Positions 35,154 to 43,299 of a DNA stretch of 64,000 nucleotides are shown one piece after another. The notes under the pieces are model-generated. The model was not told the origin of the DNA. It did no database searches and saw only the letters and a list, made by a program, of their open reading frames with translations. The position numbers and the translations under genes were made by a program. Source of the DNA: Paraburkholderia phenazinium (lineage in GTDB: Bacteria > Pseudomonadota > Gammaproteobacteria > Burkholderiales > Burkholderiaceae); contig NZ_FSRM01000001.1 of NCBI RefSeq assembly GCF_900141745.1, positions 2,542,001 through 2,606,000 on the forward strand, written 5' to 3'. Every line of letters starts with the position of its first letter. Position 1 is the stretch's first letter.

Positions 35154-36206
35154 ATGGCGACCATCAAGGATGTAGCGGCCGTGGCAGGCGTGTCGTTCAC
35201 GACGGTTTCACACGTCGTGAACAACTCGCGTCCCGTGTCGGCCGATGTGCGCGCAAAAGTCGAACATGCGATCCGGCAACTCCACTATGTGCCCTCGGCA
35301 GTCGCCCGGTCACTGAAGGCGCGCGCCACTGCGACGATCGGTCTGGTGGTGCCCAACAGCACGAATCCCTACTTCGCGGAACTGGCGCGCGGCATCGAAG
35401 ACGGTTGTTCGCGCAACGGCTACTGCGTGTTCTTCTGCAACTCGGACGACGATCCCGCCAAGCAGCGTAACTATTTGCGGGTGCTGCAGGAAAAACGTAT
35501 CGACGGACTGATCGTGGCCTCGGCCGGCGACGACGCCGTGCTCGCGCAGGCGCTCGCCGATGCGCGCGAGCCCCTGGTGGTGGTGGACCGCAATATCGAG
35601 GGCCTTACCGCGGACCTGGTGCAGATCGACCACGAAAAGGGCGCCTATCTGGCGACGCGCCATCTGCTCGAACTCGGGCATGTGAAGATCGGTTGCATCA
35701 CCGGCCCGGTTGCCACGGCTGTCAGCGCAATGCGCGTGCACGGTTTCATCCGCGCGATGGCCGAACGCGGCATCGACATCGCGCCGGGCGCGATTGTCGA
35801 AAGCGATTTTTCGGGCACCGGCGGCTATCGCGCGTCGAGCCAGTTGTTCGACACGGTGCAGCCGACCGCGATTTTCGCCGGCAACGACATGATGGGCATC
35901 GGCGCCTTGCGCGCCGCCGCGGAGCGCGGCATCAACGTGCCGCACGATTGCTCGATCATCGGCTTCGACGATATCGAACTGGGCCGCTTCACCTATCCCG
36001 CACTCTCGACGGTGGGACAGTCCGTGCGCGCGCTCGGCGAGATGGCGGCGCAAACGCTGATCGAGCGGATTACCGGCACTGCAGCCGGTGCGGAGGATTC
36101 TCCGGCACGCCGCAGGGTGTTGGCGCCGCGGCTGATCTTGCGCGAATCGACCGCGGCCTGGGAAGGCGCCGGCGCCGGTGCGGGACGTGACGGTGTGACG
36201 GCCTGA
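35154..36206 (+). CDS. LacI family repressor of the sugar ABC operon (RbsR-like)
   Basis: A 350-residue LacI-type protein: HTH ATIKDVAAVAGVSFTTVSHV, hinge helix VARSLKARATATIG, then a ribose-binding-protein-like effector domain with SIIGFDDIELGRFTYPALST. It is the last gene of the locus, 100 bases after the permease, with an AGGAG-type site. The perfect palindrome at 32356-32369 is its likely operator. The effector is presumably the transported sugar. Confidence 0.9.
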   Translation: MATIKDVAAVAGVSFTTVSHVVNNSRPVSADVRAKVEHAIRQLHYVPSAVARSLKARATATIGLVVPNSTNPYFAELARGIEDGCSRNGYCVFFCNSDDDPAKQRNYLRVLQEKRIDGLIVASAGDDAVLAQALADAREPLVVVDRNIEGLTADLVQIDHEKGAYLATRHLLELGHVKIGCITGPVATAVSAMRVHGFIRAMAERGIDIAPGAIVESDFSGTGGYRASSQLFDTVQPTAIFAGNDMMGIGALRAAAERGINVPHDCSIIGFDDIELGRFTYPALSTVGQSVRALGEMAAQTLIERITGTAAGAEDSPARRRVLAPRLILRESTAAWEGAGAGAGRDGVTA

Positions 36207-36293
36207 TGGCTCAGGCCGCGCCGTCGGCCGTCCCTGACATTTTGTAATTCATACAAACCCATCCCGCCAAATTCCTCAGACCATATAAATATT

Positions 36294-36320
36294 TTAAGTC
36301 TGCGGCCCAGGTGCCGTAAA
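36294..36320 (+). promoter_or_regulatory. Sigma-28 (FliA)-type promoter of the chemoreceptor gene
   Basis: TTAAGTCT (36294-36301), an 11-base spacer, then GCCGTAAA (36313-36320), compared with the flagellar consensus TAAAGTTT-N11-GCCGATAA. Each box matches 6 of 8 and the spacer is exact. It lies 101 bases before the chemoreceptor ATG. Confidence 0.72.
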
Positions 36321-36421
36321 CGGAGAGTAGAGCGCCGTTTCCAGAAGGCGCCGGACAGGCGAAGGCGGAATACATGGTGCCGCCGACGCCCCTCATCTTC
36401 GTTACGTCACAGGGAACAGGC

Positions 36422-38239
36422 ATGTTGAACAAGGGCATCACCATCAAGGCGCGTATCGGCCTGACGATGGCATTTCTGGCCGCATTGCTGGTGATCATCG
36501 GCGTCCTTGGTCTGACAGGCATGAGCCGCGCCAACGACGCCGATCACGAAACTTTCGCTAACCAGATGCCGAGCGCAGTCGATATCGGCAACGCCGAACT
36601 TTATGCGGCGCGCGAACGGCTGGCGCTCGACCGGGCCGCCTTCCTGTTCGGAACGCCAGAAGTGGCGGCCACGATAGCGCGGGCGCGGGAGATGCGCACC
36701 ACGTCCGACGCCTGGTGGAAGAAATATTCCGATCTGCCGCGCGGTGCGGAAGAAGAGCGTGAGGCGCAGGAAGTCTCGGCGAAGCGCGAAACGCTGCATC
36801 AGTCAATGGACGCGTTTGCCGCGATCGTGGCGGGGACCGACCAGTCGAAGGTCGTGGCCGGCGCGAAGGACCTGCAAGTCAAATACAACCAGCTTGCCGT
36901 CGCCGACGACGCCCTGCGCAAGCTGCAGTTCACCCAGGCCCAGCAAGGCTTCGACGCCGCCCAGAGCACCTTTGTCATGTTTCGCATCGTCAGCATCGGC
37001 GCGGTGATCGCCGGTCTGCTGGCGGCGCTATTTTCGTATCTGACGTTGAGCCGTGCGATCGGCCGCCCGCTTGCCGAGGCACTCGGTCATTTTGACGCGA
37101 TCGCTGCAGGCGACCTGCGCCGTCCGGTGGTCGTGGCGTCGCGCGATGAAATGGGGCAACTGCTCGAAGGCGTCGCGCGGATGCAGCGCAGCCTTACCGA
37201 GACGGTCCGCTCGGTGCGCGGCGGCAGCGAGTCGATCGCGACGGCCACGCGCCAGATCGCCGCGGGCAACCTCGATCTGTCCTCGCGCACGGAGGAACAG
37301 GCCTCGGCGCTGCAGGAAACCGCATCGAGCATGGATCAGCTCACCAGCACGGTGAAGCAGAACGCCGATAACGCCCGCCAGGCGAGTTCGCTGGCAGCGA
37401 ACGCCTCGGAGATCGCCAATAAGGGCAGTGCGGTGGTCGGGCAGGTGGTCGGGACGATGGGCGACATCAACCAGAGCTCGAACAAGATCGCCGACATTAT
37501 TTCCATCATCGAGGGTATTGCCTTCCAGACCAACATTCTGGCGCTCAACGCCGCGGTCGAGGCTGCCCGCGCCGGCGAGCAGGGGCGTGGCTTTGCGGTG
37601 GTGGCGGGCGAGGTGCGCAATCTGGCGCAGCGCTCGTCGGCAGCGGCGAAGGAAATCAAGGAACTGATCGACAACTCCGTGGAGCGCGTGCGTTCGGGCT
37701 CGGCGCTGGTCGATCAGGCCGGCCGCACGATGACCGAGATCATTGGCGCGGTGCAGCGCGTCACGGACATCATGGGCGAAATTGCGGCTGCTTCCGAAGA
37801 ACAGAGCAGCGGTATCGAGCAGGTTGCGCGCGCCGTCACGCAAATGGACGAAGTGACGCAGCAGAACGCGGCGCTGGTGGAGGAGGCGGCTGCGGCGGCT
37901 CAATCGCTCGAAGATCAGGCCGGCAAGCTGCGTACTGCCGTCGCTGTGTTCCAGGTTGAAGAGAGCGGTTTCAAGGCGCCAGCAGTCCAGCCGGCGTCGC
38001 GCCGGGCCGTGCCGAAGCCGGCGGCGGTCCGGAAGGCGGTTGCAGGCGGCCGGGCACGTGCGTCCGTGGCTGCGCCGGCCCCGGCGATGGCCTCGAGCTC
38101 CCCGAAGGCTGCCGTGGCTCTGGCCGCACCCGCGCCTGCGGTTACCTCAACCCCGGCGGCAGCGCGAGCACCGGCGGCAGTCAGAGCGCCTGCGCTGGCT
38201 GCAGCCGCCGGTAGCGACAAGGACTGGGAAACGTTCTAA
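36422..38239 (+). CDS. Methyl-accepting chemotaxis protein with CheR/CheB tether
   Basis: A 605-residue transmembrane chemoreceptor. TM1 is near residues 10-32, followed by a helical Tar-type periplasmic domain (about 33-190), TM2 ([19 protein letters not shown]), HAMP, and a methyl-accepting signalling domain with the conserved hairpin tip [21 protein letters not shown] long Ala/Pro-rich linker ends in the pentapeptide DWETF, the docking site for CheR and CheB. ATG 36422 with an upstream AGGG fits the family start; the in-frame ATG 36374 does not. The ligand is unknown. Regulated by the flagellar sigma factor, judging from the promoter. Confidence 0.93.
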   Translation: MLNKGITIKARIGLTMAFLAALLVIIGVLGLTGMSRANDADHETFANQMPSAVDIGNAELYAARERLALDRAAFLFGTPEVAATIARAREMRTTSDAWWKKYSDLPRGAEEEREAQEVSAKRETLHQSMDAFAAIVAGTDQSKVVAGAKDLQVKYNQLAVADDALRKLQFTQAQQGFDAAQSTFVMFRIVSIGAVIAGLLAALFSYLTLSRAIGRPLAEALGHFDAIAAGDLRRPVVVASRDEMGQLLEGVARMQRSLTETVRSVRGGSESIATATRQIAAGNLDLSSRTEEQASALQETASSMDQLTSTVKQNADNARQASSLAANASEIANKGSAVVGQVVGTMGDINQSSNKIADIISIIEGIAFQTNILALNAAVEAARAGEQGRGFAVVAGEVRNLAQRSSAAAKEIKELIDNSVERVRSGSALVDQAGRTMTEIIGAVQRVTDIMGEIAAASEEQSSGIEQVARAVTQMDEVTQQNAALVEEAAAAAQSLEDQAGKLRTAVAVFQVEESGFKAPAVQPASRRAVPKPAAVRKAVAGGRARASVAAPAPAMASSSPKAAVALAAPAPAVTSTPAAARAPAAVRAPALAAAAGSDKDWETF

Positions 38240-38266
38240 GGGGCAAAGGCCCAGCAAATGGACAGT

Positions 38267-38302
38267 AAGAGCACGGTTGTGTGCGCAACCGTGCTCTTTT
38301 TT
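38267..38302 (+). terminator. Strong intrinsic terminator of the chemoreceptor gene
   Basis: A 13-bp perfect stem (38267-38279 with 38286-38298), 6-nt loop, then six T residues in all. Confidence 0.92.
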
Positions 38303-38402
38303 CATTGTCAGCGTACTAAGCGACCCGGTTCGACTTGTGTTCCGGTACATTGACGGGCGCGACTGCCTATTCCATTCAATGCGCCAGCCAGAAAGGACCG
38401 AC

Positions 38403-39164
38403 ATGACGCCACACGACCTCGCGCAACGCCTCGTTCAGGCGCGCAGGCAGCACCGCCTGATCGATGCCCCGCCGCCGGACAGCCTGCCGCCTGACGCGGC
38501 CACAGCCTATGCGATCCAGCAGGCCGTGATCGCCGGCCTGGGGCAATCCACCGGCGCCTGGAAAATCGGGGCGAAGGCACCGGGCGGAGCGGCGTCGGGT
38601 GCTCCGATTCCCGCCTCGCTCGTGCTCGAGTCGCCCGCCCGCATCGCCCACAGTGGTTTTTTCCGCGTGTTACTGGAACTGGAGATCGCTTTTCGCTTCA
38701 GCGAGTCCATCGCGCCGCGCCGCGAGGCCTACGCGCGCGACGAGGTACTCGCGCGGGTCGGCGCAGTGCTGCCGGCCATCGAAATCGTCGATAGCCGCTT
38801 TAGCGAGTGGCCGGATATTGCCCCGCTCGCGCAACTGGCCGATGGGCAAAACAATGGCGCGCTCGTGACAGGACATCCCGTGGCGTATCCGGGCTTCGCG
38901 CGCACCTTCGATTTCGTCTCGCCCGAGCTGGAACTGACCTTCGACGGCAAGTCGCTGGTGCCGGAAGCGTCCGGCAATCCGGTCGGCGATCCGCGCGAAT
39001 TGCTGGTGTGGTTCGTCAACCATTGCGCCGCTACGGGCGTCACGATCGAACCGGAATGGACCATTACGACCGGCTCCTATGTCGGCGCCCATCGCGTCGA
39101 GCGTGCCGGCCTCGTGCATGGCCACCTGGACGGGCTCGGCGAGGTCGAGATCGAACTGACCTGA
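38403..39164 (+). CDS. 2-Keto-4-pentenoate hydratase-like protein (FAH superfamily)
   Basis: A 253-residue protein of the MhpD/2-oxopent-4-enoate hydratase branch: AYAIQQAVIAGLGQSTGAWK near the start, GFFRVLLELEIAFRFSE with the metal-binding Glu pair, and PAIEIVDSRF with the third acidic ligand. These enzymes hydrate 2-hydroxypenta-2,4-dienoates in aromatic meta-cleavage pathways. No meta-cleavage neighbours are present, so the real substrate is open. ATG 38403 is chosen; the longer open frame overlaps the chemoreceptor gene. A GGCCAC/GTGGCC hairpin (39185-39199) follows the stop. Confidence 0.82.
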   Translation: MTPHDLAQRLVQARRQHRLIDAPPPDSLPPDAATAYAIQQAVIAGLGQSTGAWKIGAKAPGGAASGAPIPASLVLESPARIAHSGFFRVLLELEIAFRFSESIAPRREAYARDEVLARVGAVLPAIEIVDSRFSEWPDIAPLAQLADGQNNGALVTGHPVAYPGFARTFDFVSPELELTFDGKSLVPEASGNPVGDPRELLVWFVNHCAATGVTIEPEWTITTGSYVGAHRVERAGLVHGHLDGLGEVEIELT

Positions 39165-39966
39165 CGCGTATCGCATCGTTCATTGGCCACCTCGTGGCCG
39201 ATCCTGTCACATTCCGTGCCGTGCCGGCGCCACCCCAGGGCGCATCCAGGCACTCCCCATCCCCGTATACACCTATGCACGTGGCAACACGCGCCGCCGA
39301 CATCCAGTTATGTCAGCGGCCGACCATGTAGCCGATGTGGATATTGCATATGGTTGTCGAGGGCTGCACACACAGGTGCAATTCGTTGTGAACGAAAACC
39401 GTACCGCGGTGACGAACGGTTGACGTGCTGCATGTAACAGCAATCCGTGCGGTACATTGGCGAGGCAAACTATGTAACACAGCGTGAATCATGTGCACGG
39501 AAACGCTACACGGCGCGTTGTGGGGAAAAGTGACCAGATAGCGGGTAGCGCAACGGCAGCAGGAACGCAGACAGATGCAAAGTTTCACACATGCATCACG
39601 ATGAAATTTGTACGCGTAGACTGCAACAGGTTCGATGCTTTAGTGTTGCGCTCGTGTGTTGGCGGTGTAACGCAGATGTAGTGACGAAGTGCAGGACGCA
39701 ATGCGCAACATGGCAGTGGAGATGTCTGCAATCCTGGTGGGTGTGGTGGAAGCAGTGGTCGATGCGGTGACCGAAGCGTGGTCGAAGATTGTAGGTGACC
39801 GAATCTGCGTTTCCAAGTGAGGATTGTAGGTAGGGCAACACGGCACGATTTTCATCACGTAGTCCGTGAAAAAAAATTTAAAAGGGTTTAGGATGAATTC
39901 GAGCGATGTCGTTTCCGATTAGCGCGCCGCGCACGACATCGGTCTAGACTTTGGCGAGGAGGTAGC
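39165..39966. other. Long gene-poor intergenic region upstream of prkA
   Basis: About 800 bases with lower GC than the surroundings and no long gene. It holds a hairpin (39185-39199) after the hydratase gene, a widely spaced inverted repeat GTACCGC/GCGGTAC (39401-39407 and 39449-39455), a possible 39-codon gene (39701-39820) and the prkA leader. I looked for a sigma-54 promoter (GG-N10-GC) ahead of prkA and found no good match. It could be decayed sequence or a long regulatory leader. Confidence 0.5.
39701..39820 (+). CDS. Possible small peptide gene (39 residues)
   Basis: ATG 39701 is preceded at 5-6 bases by AGGA and runs to TGA 39818. The product has an amphipathic hydrophobic core (EMSAILVGVVEAVVDAVTEA) and a basic end. 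This is the only frame with a ribosome site in the 800-base gap before prkA. It could equally be chance. Confidence 0.3.
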   Translation: MRNMAVEMSAILVGVVEAVVDAVTEAWSKIVGDRICVSK

Positions 39967-41889
39967 ATGGATATCTACAGCAGTTTCGCGACCCGCTTCG
40001 AGAAAACGCGAGAAGATGAGCTCTCGCTCGAGGAGTATCTCGCGCTCTGCAAAGACAATCCCGCCGCGTACGCTACAGCTGGCGAACGCATGTTGACGGC
40101 AATCGGAGAACCCGAACAGATCGACACTCGCAACGATCCGCGCACGTCGCGTATCTTCGCGAACAAGGTCATCAAGGTATACCCCGCGTTCCGTGAGTTC
40201 TACGGAATGGAAGACGTGATCGAGCAGGTGGTTGCGTACTTCCGGCACTCGGCCCAGGGGCTCGAAGAAAAGAAGCAGATTCTTTATTTGCTTGGCCCGG
40301 TTGGCGGCGGCAAGTCGTCGATCGCGGAACGTCTGAAACAACTCATGGAGCGCGTGCCGTTCTATGCAATCAAGGGCTCGCCTGTCAACGAGTCGCCGCT
40401 AGGTCTGTTCGACTACGATGAAGACGGTCCGATCCTTGAAGAGCAATACGGTATTCCACGCCGCTATCTGAAGAGCATTCTCAGCCCATGGGCGGTCAAA
40501 CGGCTGCATGAATATAACGGCGACATCCGCAAGTTCCGCGTCGTGCGCCGTTACCCCTCGATCCTGCGGCAGATCGGTATCGCCAAGACCGAGCCGGGTG
40601 ACGAAAACAATCAGGATATTTCGTCGCTGGTGGGTAAGGTCGACATCCGCAAGCTCGAGCAATACGCCCAGGACGATGCCGATGCGTACAGCTACTCCGG
40701 TGGCCTGTGCCTCGCGAATCAGGGCCTGCTCGAATTCGTGGAAATGTTCAAGGCGCCAATCAAGGTCTTGCACCCGTTGCTGACTGCCACCCAGGAAGGC
40801 AACTTCAAGGGCACGGAAGGTTTCGGCGCCATCCCGTTCGACGGTGTGATCCTTGCTCACTCGAACGAGTCGGAATGGAAGGCGTTCCGCAATAACCGCA
40901 ACAATGAGGCCTTGCTCGACCGGATTTTTGTCGTAAAGGTACCGTATTGCTTGCGCTATGGCGAAGAGATCAAGATCTACGAGAAGCTGATCCGCAACTC
41001 GTCGCTCTCGAGCGCGGTGTGCGCGCCCGGCACCCTGAAGATGATGGCGCAGATGTCGGTATTGACGCGCCTGCACGAGCCGGAGAATTCCAGCCTCTTC
41101 TCGAAGATGCAGGTCTACGACGGCGAGAATCTGAAGGACACCGATCCGAAGGCCAAGTCGTACCAGGAGTATCGCGACTTCGCCGGCGTGGACGAAGGCA
41201 TGACGGGTGTGTCGACGCGCTTCGCGTTCAAGATTCTTTCGCGCGTGTTCAACTTCGACACCACTGAAGTCGCAGCGAATCCGGTGCATCTGATGTATGT
41301 GCTCGAACAGCAGATCGAGCGCGAGCAGTTCCCACCGGAAACCGAGCAGAAGTACCTGTCCTTCATCAAGGACGTACTGGCCTCGCGCTACGCAGAGTTC
41401 ATCGGCAAGGAGATTCAGACCGCTTATCTGGAATCGTATTCGGAGTACGGGCAGAACATTTTCGATCGCTATGTGACGTATGCGGACTTCTGGATCCAGG
41501 ACCAGGAGTTCCGCGATCACGACACCGGCGAGAGTTTCGACCGTGCCTCGCTGAATGCGGAACTGGAGAAGATCGAGAAGCCTGCAGGGATTAGCAATCC
41601 GAAGGACTTCCGCAACGAGATCGTCAACTTCGTGCTGCGCGCGCGTGCTGCGAACGCAGGCAAGAATCCGGCGTGGATCAGCTATGAGAAGCTGCGCGTC
41701 GTGATCGAGAAGAAGATGTTCTCGAATACGGAGGAACTGTTGCCGGTGATTTCGTTCAATGCAAAAGGGTCGGCAGAGGAACAGCGCAAGCACGAAGACT
41801 TCGTCAACCGGATGGTCGCAAAGGGCTATACGCCCAAGCAGGTGCGGCTGTTGTGTGACTGGTATCTGCGCGTGCGCAAGTCATCGTGA
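39967..41889 (+). CDS. prkA: PrkA-type serine protein kinase (YeaG)
   Basis: A 640-residue protein with an N-terminal AAA+ domain (Walker A LLGPVGGGKSSIAERL near residue 110) and the C-terminal PrkA domain. The family is known as a stress- and starvation-linked Ser/Thr kinase or AAA protease-like protein. GAGGAGG lies 5-7 bases before the ATG. First gene of the conserved prkA-yeaH-spoVR (yeaG-yeaH-ycgB) set. The long gap upstream suggests a dedicated, stress-controlled promoter. Confidence 0.95.
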   Translation: MDIYSSFATRFEKTREDELSLEEYLALCKDNPAAYATAGERMLTAIGEPEQIDTRNDPRTSRIFANKVIKVYPAFREFYGMEDVIEQVVAYFRHSAQGLEEKKQILYLLGPVGGGKSSIAERLKQLMERVPFYAIKGSPVNESPLGLFDYDEDGPILEEQYGIPRRYLKSILSPWAVKRLHEYNGDIRKFRVVRRYPSILRQIGIAKTEPGDENNQDISSLVGKVDIRKLEQYAQDDADAYSYSGGLCLANQGLLEFVEMFKAPIKVLHPLLTATQEGNFKGTEGFGAIPFDGVILAHSNESEWKAFRNNRNNEALLDRIFVVKVPYCLRYGEEIKIYEKLIRNSSLSSAVCAPGTLKMMAQMSVLTRLHEPENSSLFSKMQVYDGENLKDTDPKAKSYQEYRDFAGVDEGMTGVSTRFAFKILSRVFNFDTTEVAANPVHLMYVLEQQIEREQFPPETEQKYLSFIKDVLASRYAEFIGKEIQTAYLESYSEYGQNIFDRYVTYADFWIQDQEFRDHDTGESFDRASLNAELEKIEKPAGISNPKDFRNEIVNFVLRARAANAGKNPAWISYEKLRVVIEKKMFSNTEELLPVISFNAKGSAEEQRKHEDFVNRMVAKGYTPKQVRLLCDWYLRVRKSS

Positions 41890-41915
41890 TCTGCTCATGA
41901 AACTTGGCACGTGCC

Positions 41916-41987
41916 GCCCGCGCAGGGAGACTGCGCGGGCACCTTGCGAGGCGCAGGTTGCATGGACATAACGTTGCTACGCAACGT
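41916..41987 (+). other. Two hairpins between prkA and yeaH
   Basis: GCCCGCGCAG (41916-41925) pairs perfectly with 41931-41940 around GGAGA, and ACGTTGC (41971-41977) with GCAACGT (41981-41987) around TAC. Neither has a T-run. They probably adjust relative mRNA stability or translation of the two operon genes rather than end transcription. Confidence 0.5.
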
Positions 41988-42027
41988 GCGTCTCGCGCAC
42001 CCGAAATGAAATAGCGGGAGACCGGAT

Positions 42028-43299
42028 GTGCTTCATCAAATCATCGACCGCAGGTTAGCTGGCAAGAACAAGAGTATTGCAAACCGCGAGCGCTTCTTGC
42101 GTCGCGTCAAAGGCTATATCCGTCGTGCCGTCTCGGAAGCGGTGCGCGACCGCAGTATCAAGGATATCCAGAACACCCAGAGCATCACGATTCCACGCAA
42201 GGACATTGCCGAACCGTCGTTCCGGCATGGCCCCGGCGGCAAGCGTGAAATGGTGCATCCAGGTAACGCCGACTATATCCGCGGCGACAAGATTCCACGT
42301 CCCCAGGGTGGTGGCGGCGGTGGCGGCGGCAATCAGGCCAGCAACGAAGGCGATGGTCAGGACGACTTCGTGTTCGAACTGAGCCGCGAAGAATTCATGC
42401 AGTACTTCTTCGACGATCTCGAACTGCCGCGTCTCGTCAAGACCCATCTGCTGGCGGTCCCTACCTGGAAGAGCATTCGCGCAGGCTGGGCGGCGGAAGG
42501 CACGCCTAACAACATCGACGTGGTCCGTTCGCTGCGCAGCGCGCTCGGCCGGCGCATCGCGCTGGGCGCACCGCTCGTCAATGAGTTGCACGAGATGGAG
42601 CGGCAACTCGAAGAGATGAAGGCTGACCCCGAAGATCGCCGCGACGACATCAAGGCGCTCGAAGAGGAAATCCATCATCTGCGTGGACGCATCTGGCGCA
42701 TCCCCTTTATCGACCCGTTCGATCTGCGTTACGTGAACCGCGTGAAGCAGCCGCAACCGTCGAGTCAGGCCGTGATGTTCTGCCTGATGGATGTGTCCGG
42801 TTCAATGGACGAGCAACGCAAGGATCTTGCGAAGCGCTTCTTCATCCTGCTGTACCTGTTTCTCAAGCGCAATTACGAACGCATCGAAGTGGTGTTCATT
42901 CGCCACCACACGCGTGCCGAAGAGGTCGATGAAGATACGTTCTTCCACTCGACGGAAAGCGGCGGCACGGTGGTATCGAGCGCGCTCGAGCTGATGAAGA
43001 AGGTCCAGGAGGAGCGTTATTCGCCTACTGAATGGAACATTTACGGCGCGCAGGCGTCCGACGGCGACAACTGGACCGACGATTCGCCCAAGTGTCGTAA
43101 GATCCTTTCAGATGACATTCTCGAGAAGGTGCGCTATTTTGCGTATATTCAGGTAACGCCCGAAGAGCAGAACCTGTGGCTCGAATATGCGCAACTCGCG
43201 CTGTCGCAGCCGCATATGGCGATGAAGAAGGTCGAAACGGCCGCCGACATCTACCCTGTTTTCCGGGAGTTGTTTGAAAAGCAGGTGGCGTCTTCATGA
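42028..43299 (+). CDS. yeaH: YeaH/YhbH family protein (UPF0229)
   Basis: A 423-residue protein starting IIDRRLAGKNKSIANRERFL, matching the YeaH family. It has a Gly-rich linker (PQGGGGGGGG) near residue 95 and a C-terminal von Willebrand A-like domain with MDVSGSMDEQRKDLAKRFF, the MIDAS-type metal site DxSxS. GTG 42028 has GCGGGAG upstream. Partner of PrkA in the operon; it presumably acts in the same stress response, perhaps as a PrkA substrate or adaptor. Confidence 0.93.
   Translation: MLHQIIDRRLAGKNKSIANRERFLRRVKGYIRRAVSEAVRDRSIKDIQNTQSITIPRKDIAEPSFRHGPGGKREMVHPGNADYIRGDKIPRPQGGGGGGGGNQASNEGDGQDDFVFELSREEFMQYFFDDLELPRLVKTHLLAVPTWKSIRAGWAAEGTPNNIDVVRSLRSALGRRIALGAPLVNELHEMERQLEEMKADPEDRRDDIKALEEEIHHLRGRIWRIPFIDPFDLRYVNRVKQPQPSSQAVMFCLMDVSGSMDEQRKDLAKRFFILLYLFLKRNYERIEVVFIRHHTRAEEVDEDTFFHSTESGGTVVSSALELMKKVQEERYSPTEWNIYGAQASDGDNWTDDSPKCRKILSDDILEKVRYFAYIQVTPEEQNLWLEYAQLALSQPHMAMKKVETAADIYPVFRELFEKQVASS

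Noticed and set aside
37956..38402. N-terminal extension of the hydratase overlapping the chemoreceptor gene
   Set aside because: The extension is out-of-frame chemoreceptor sequence. The family-like protein begins at ATG 38403.
39840..39966. Sigma-54 promoter before prkA
   Set aside because: No GG-N10-GC pair with acceptable flanking bases was found in the leader.
40399..41793. 464-codon minus-strand frame inside prkA
   Set aside because: Antisense shadow of a well-recognised gene.
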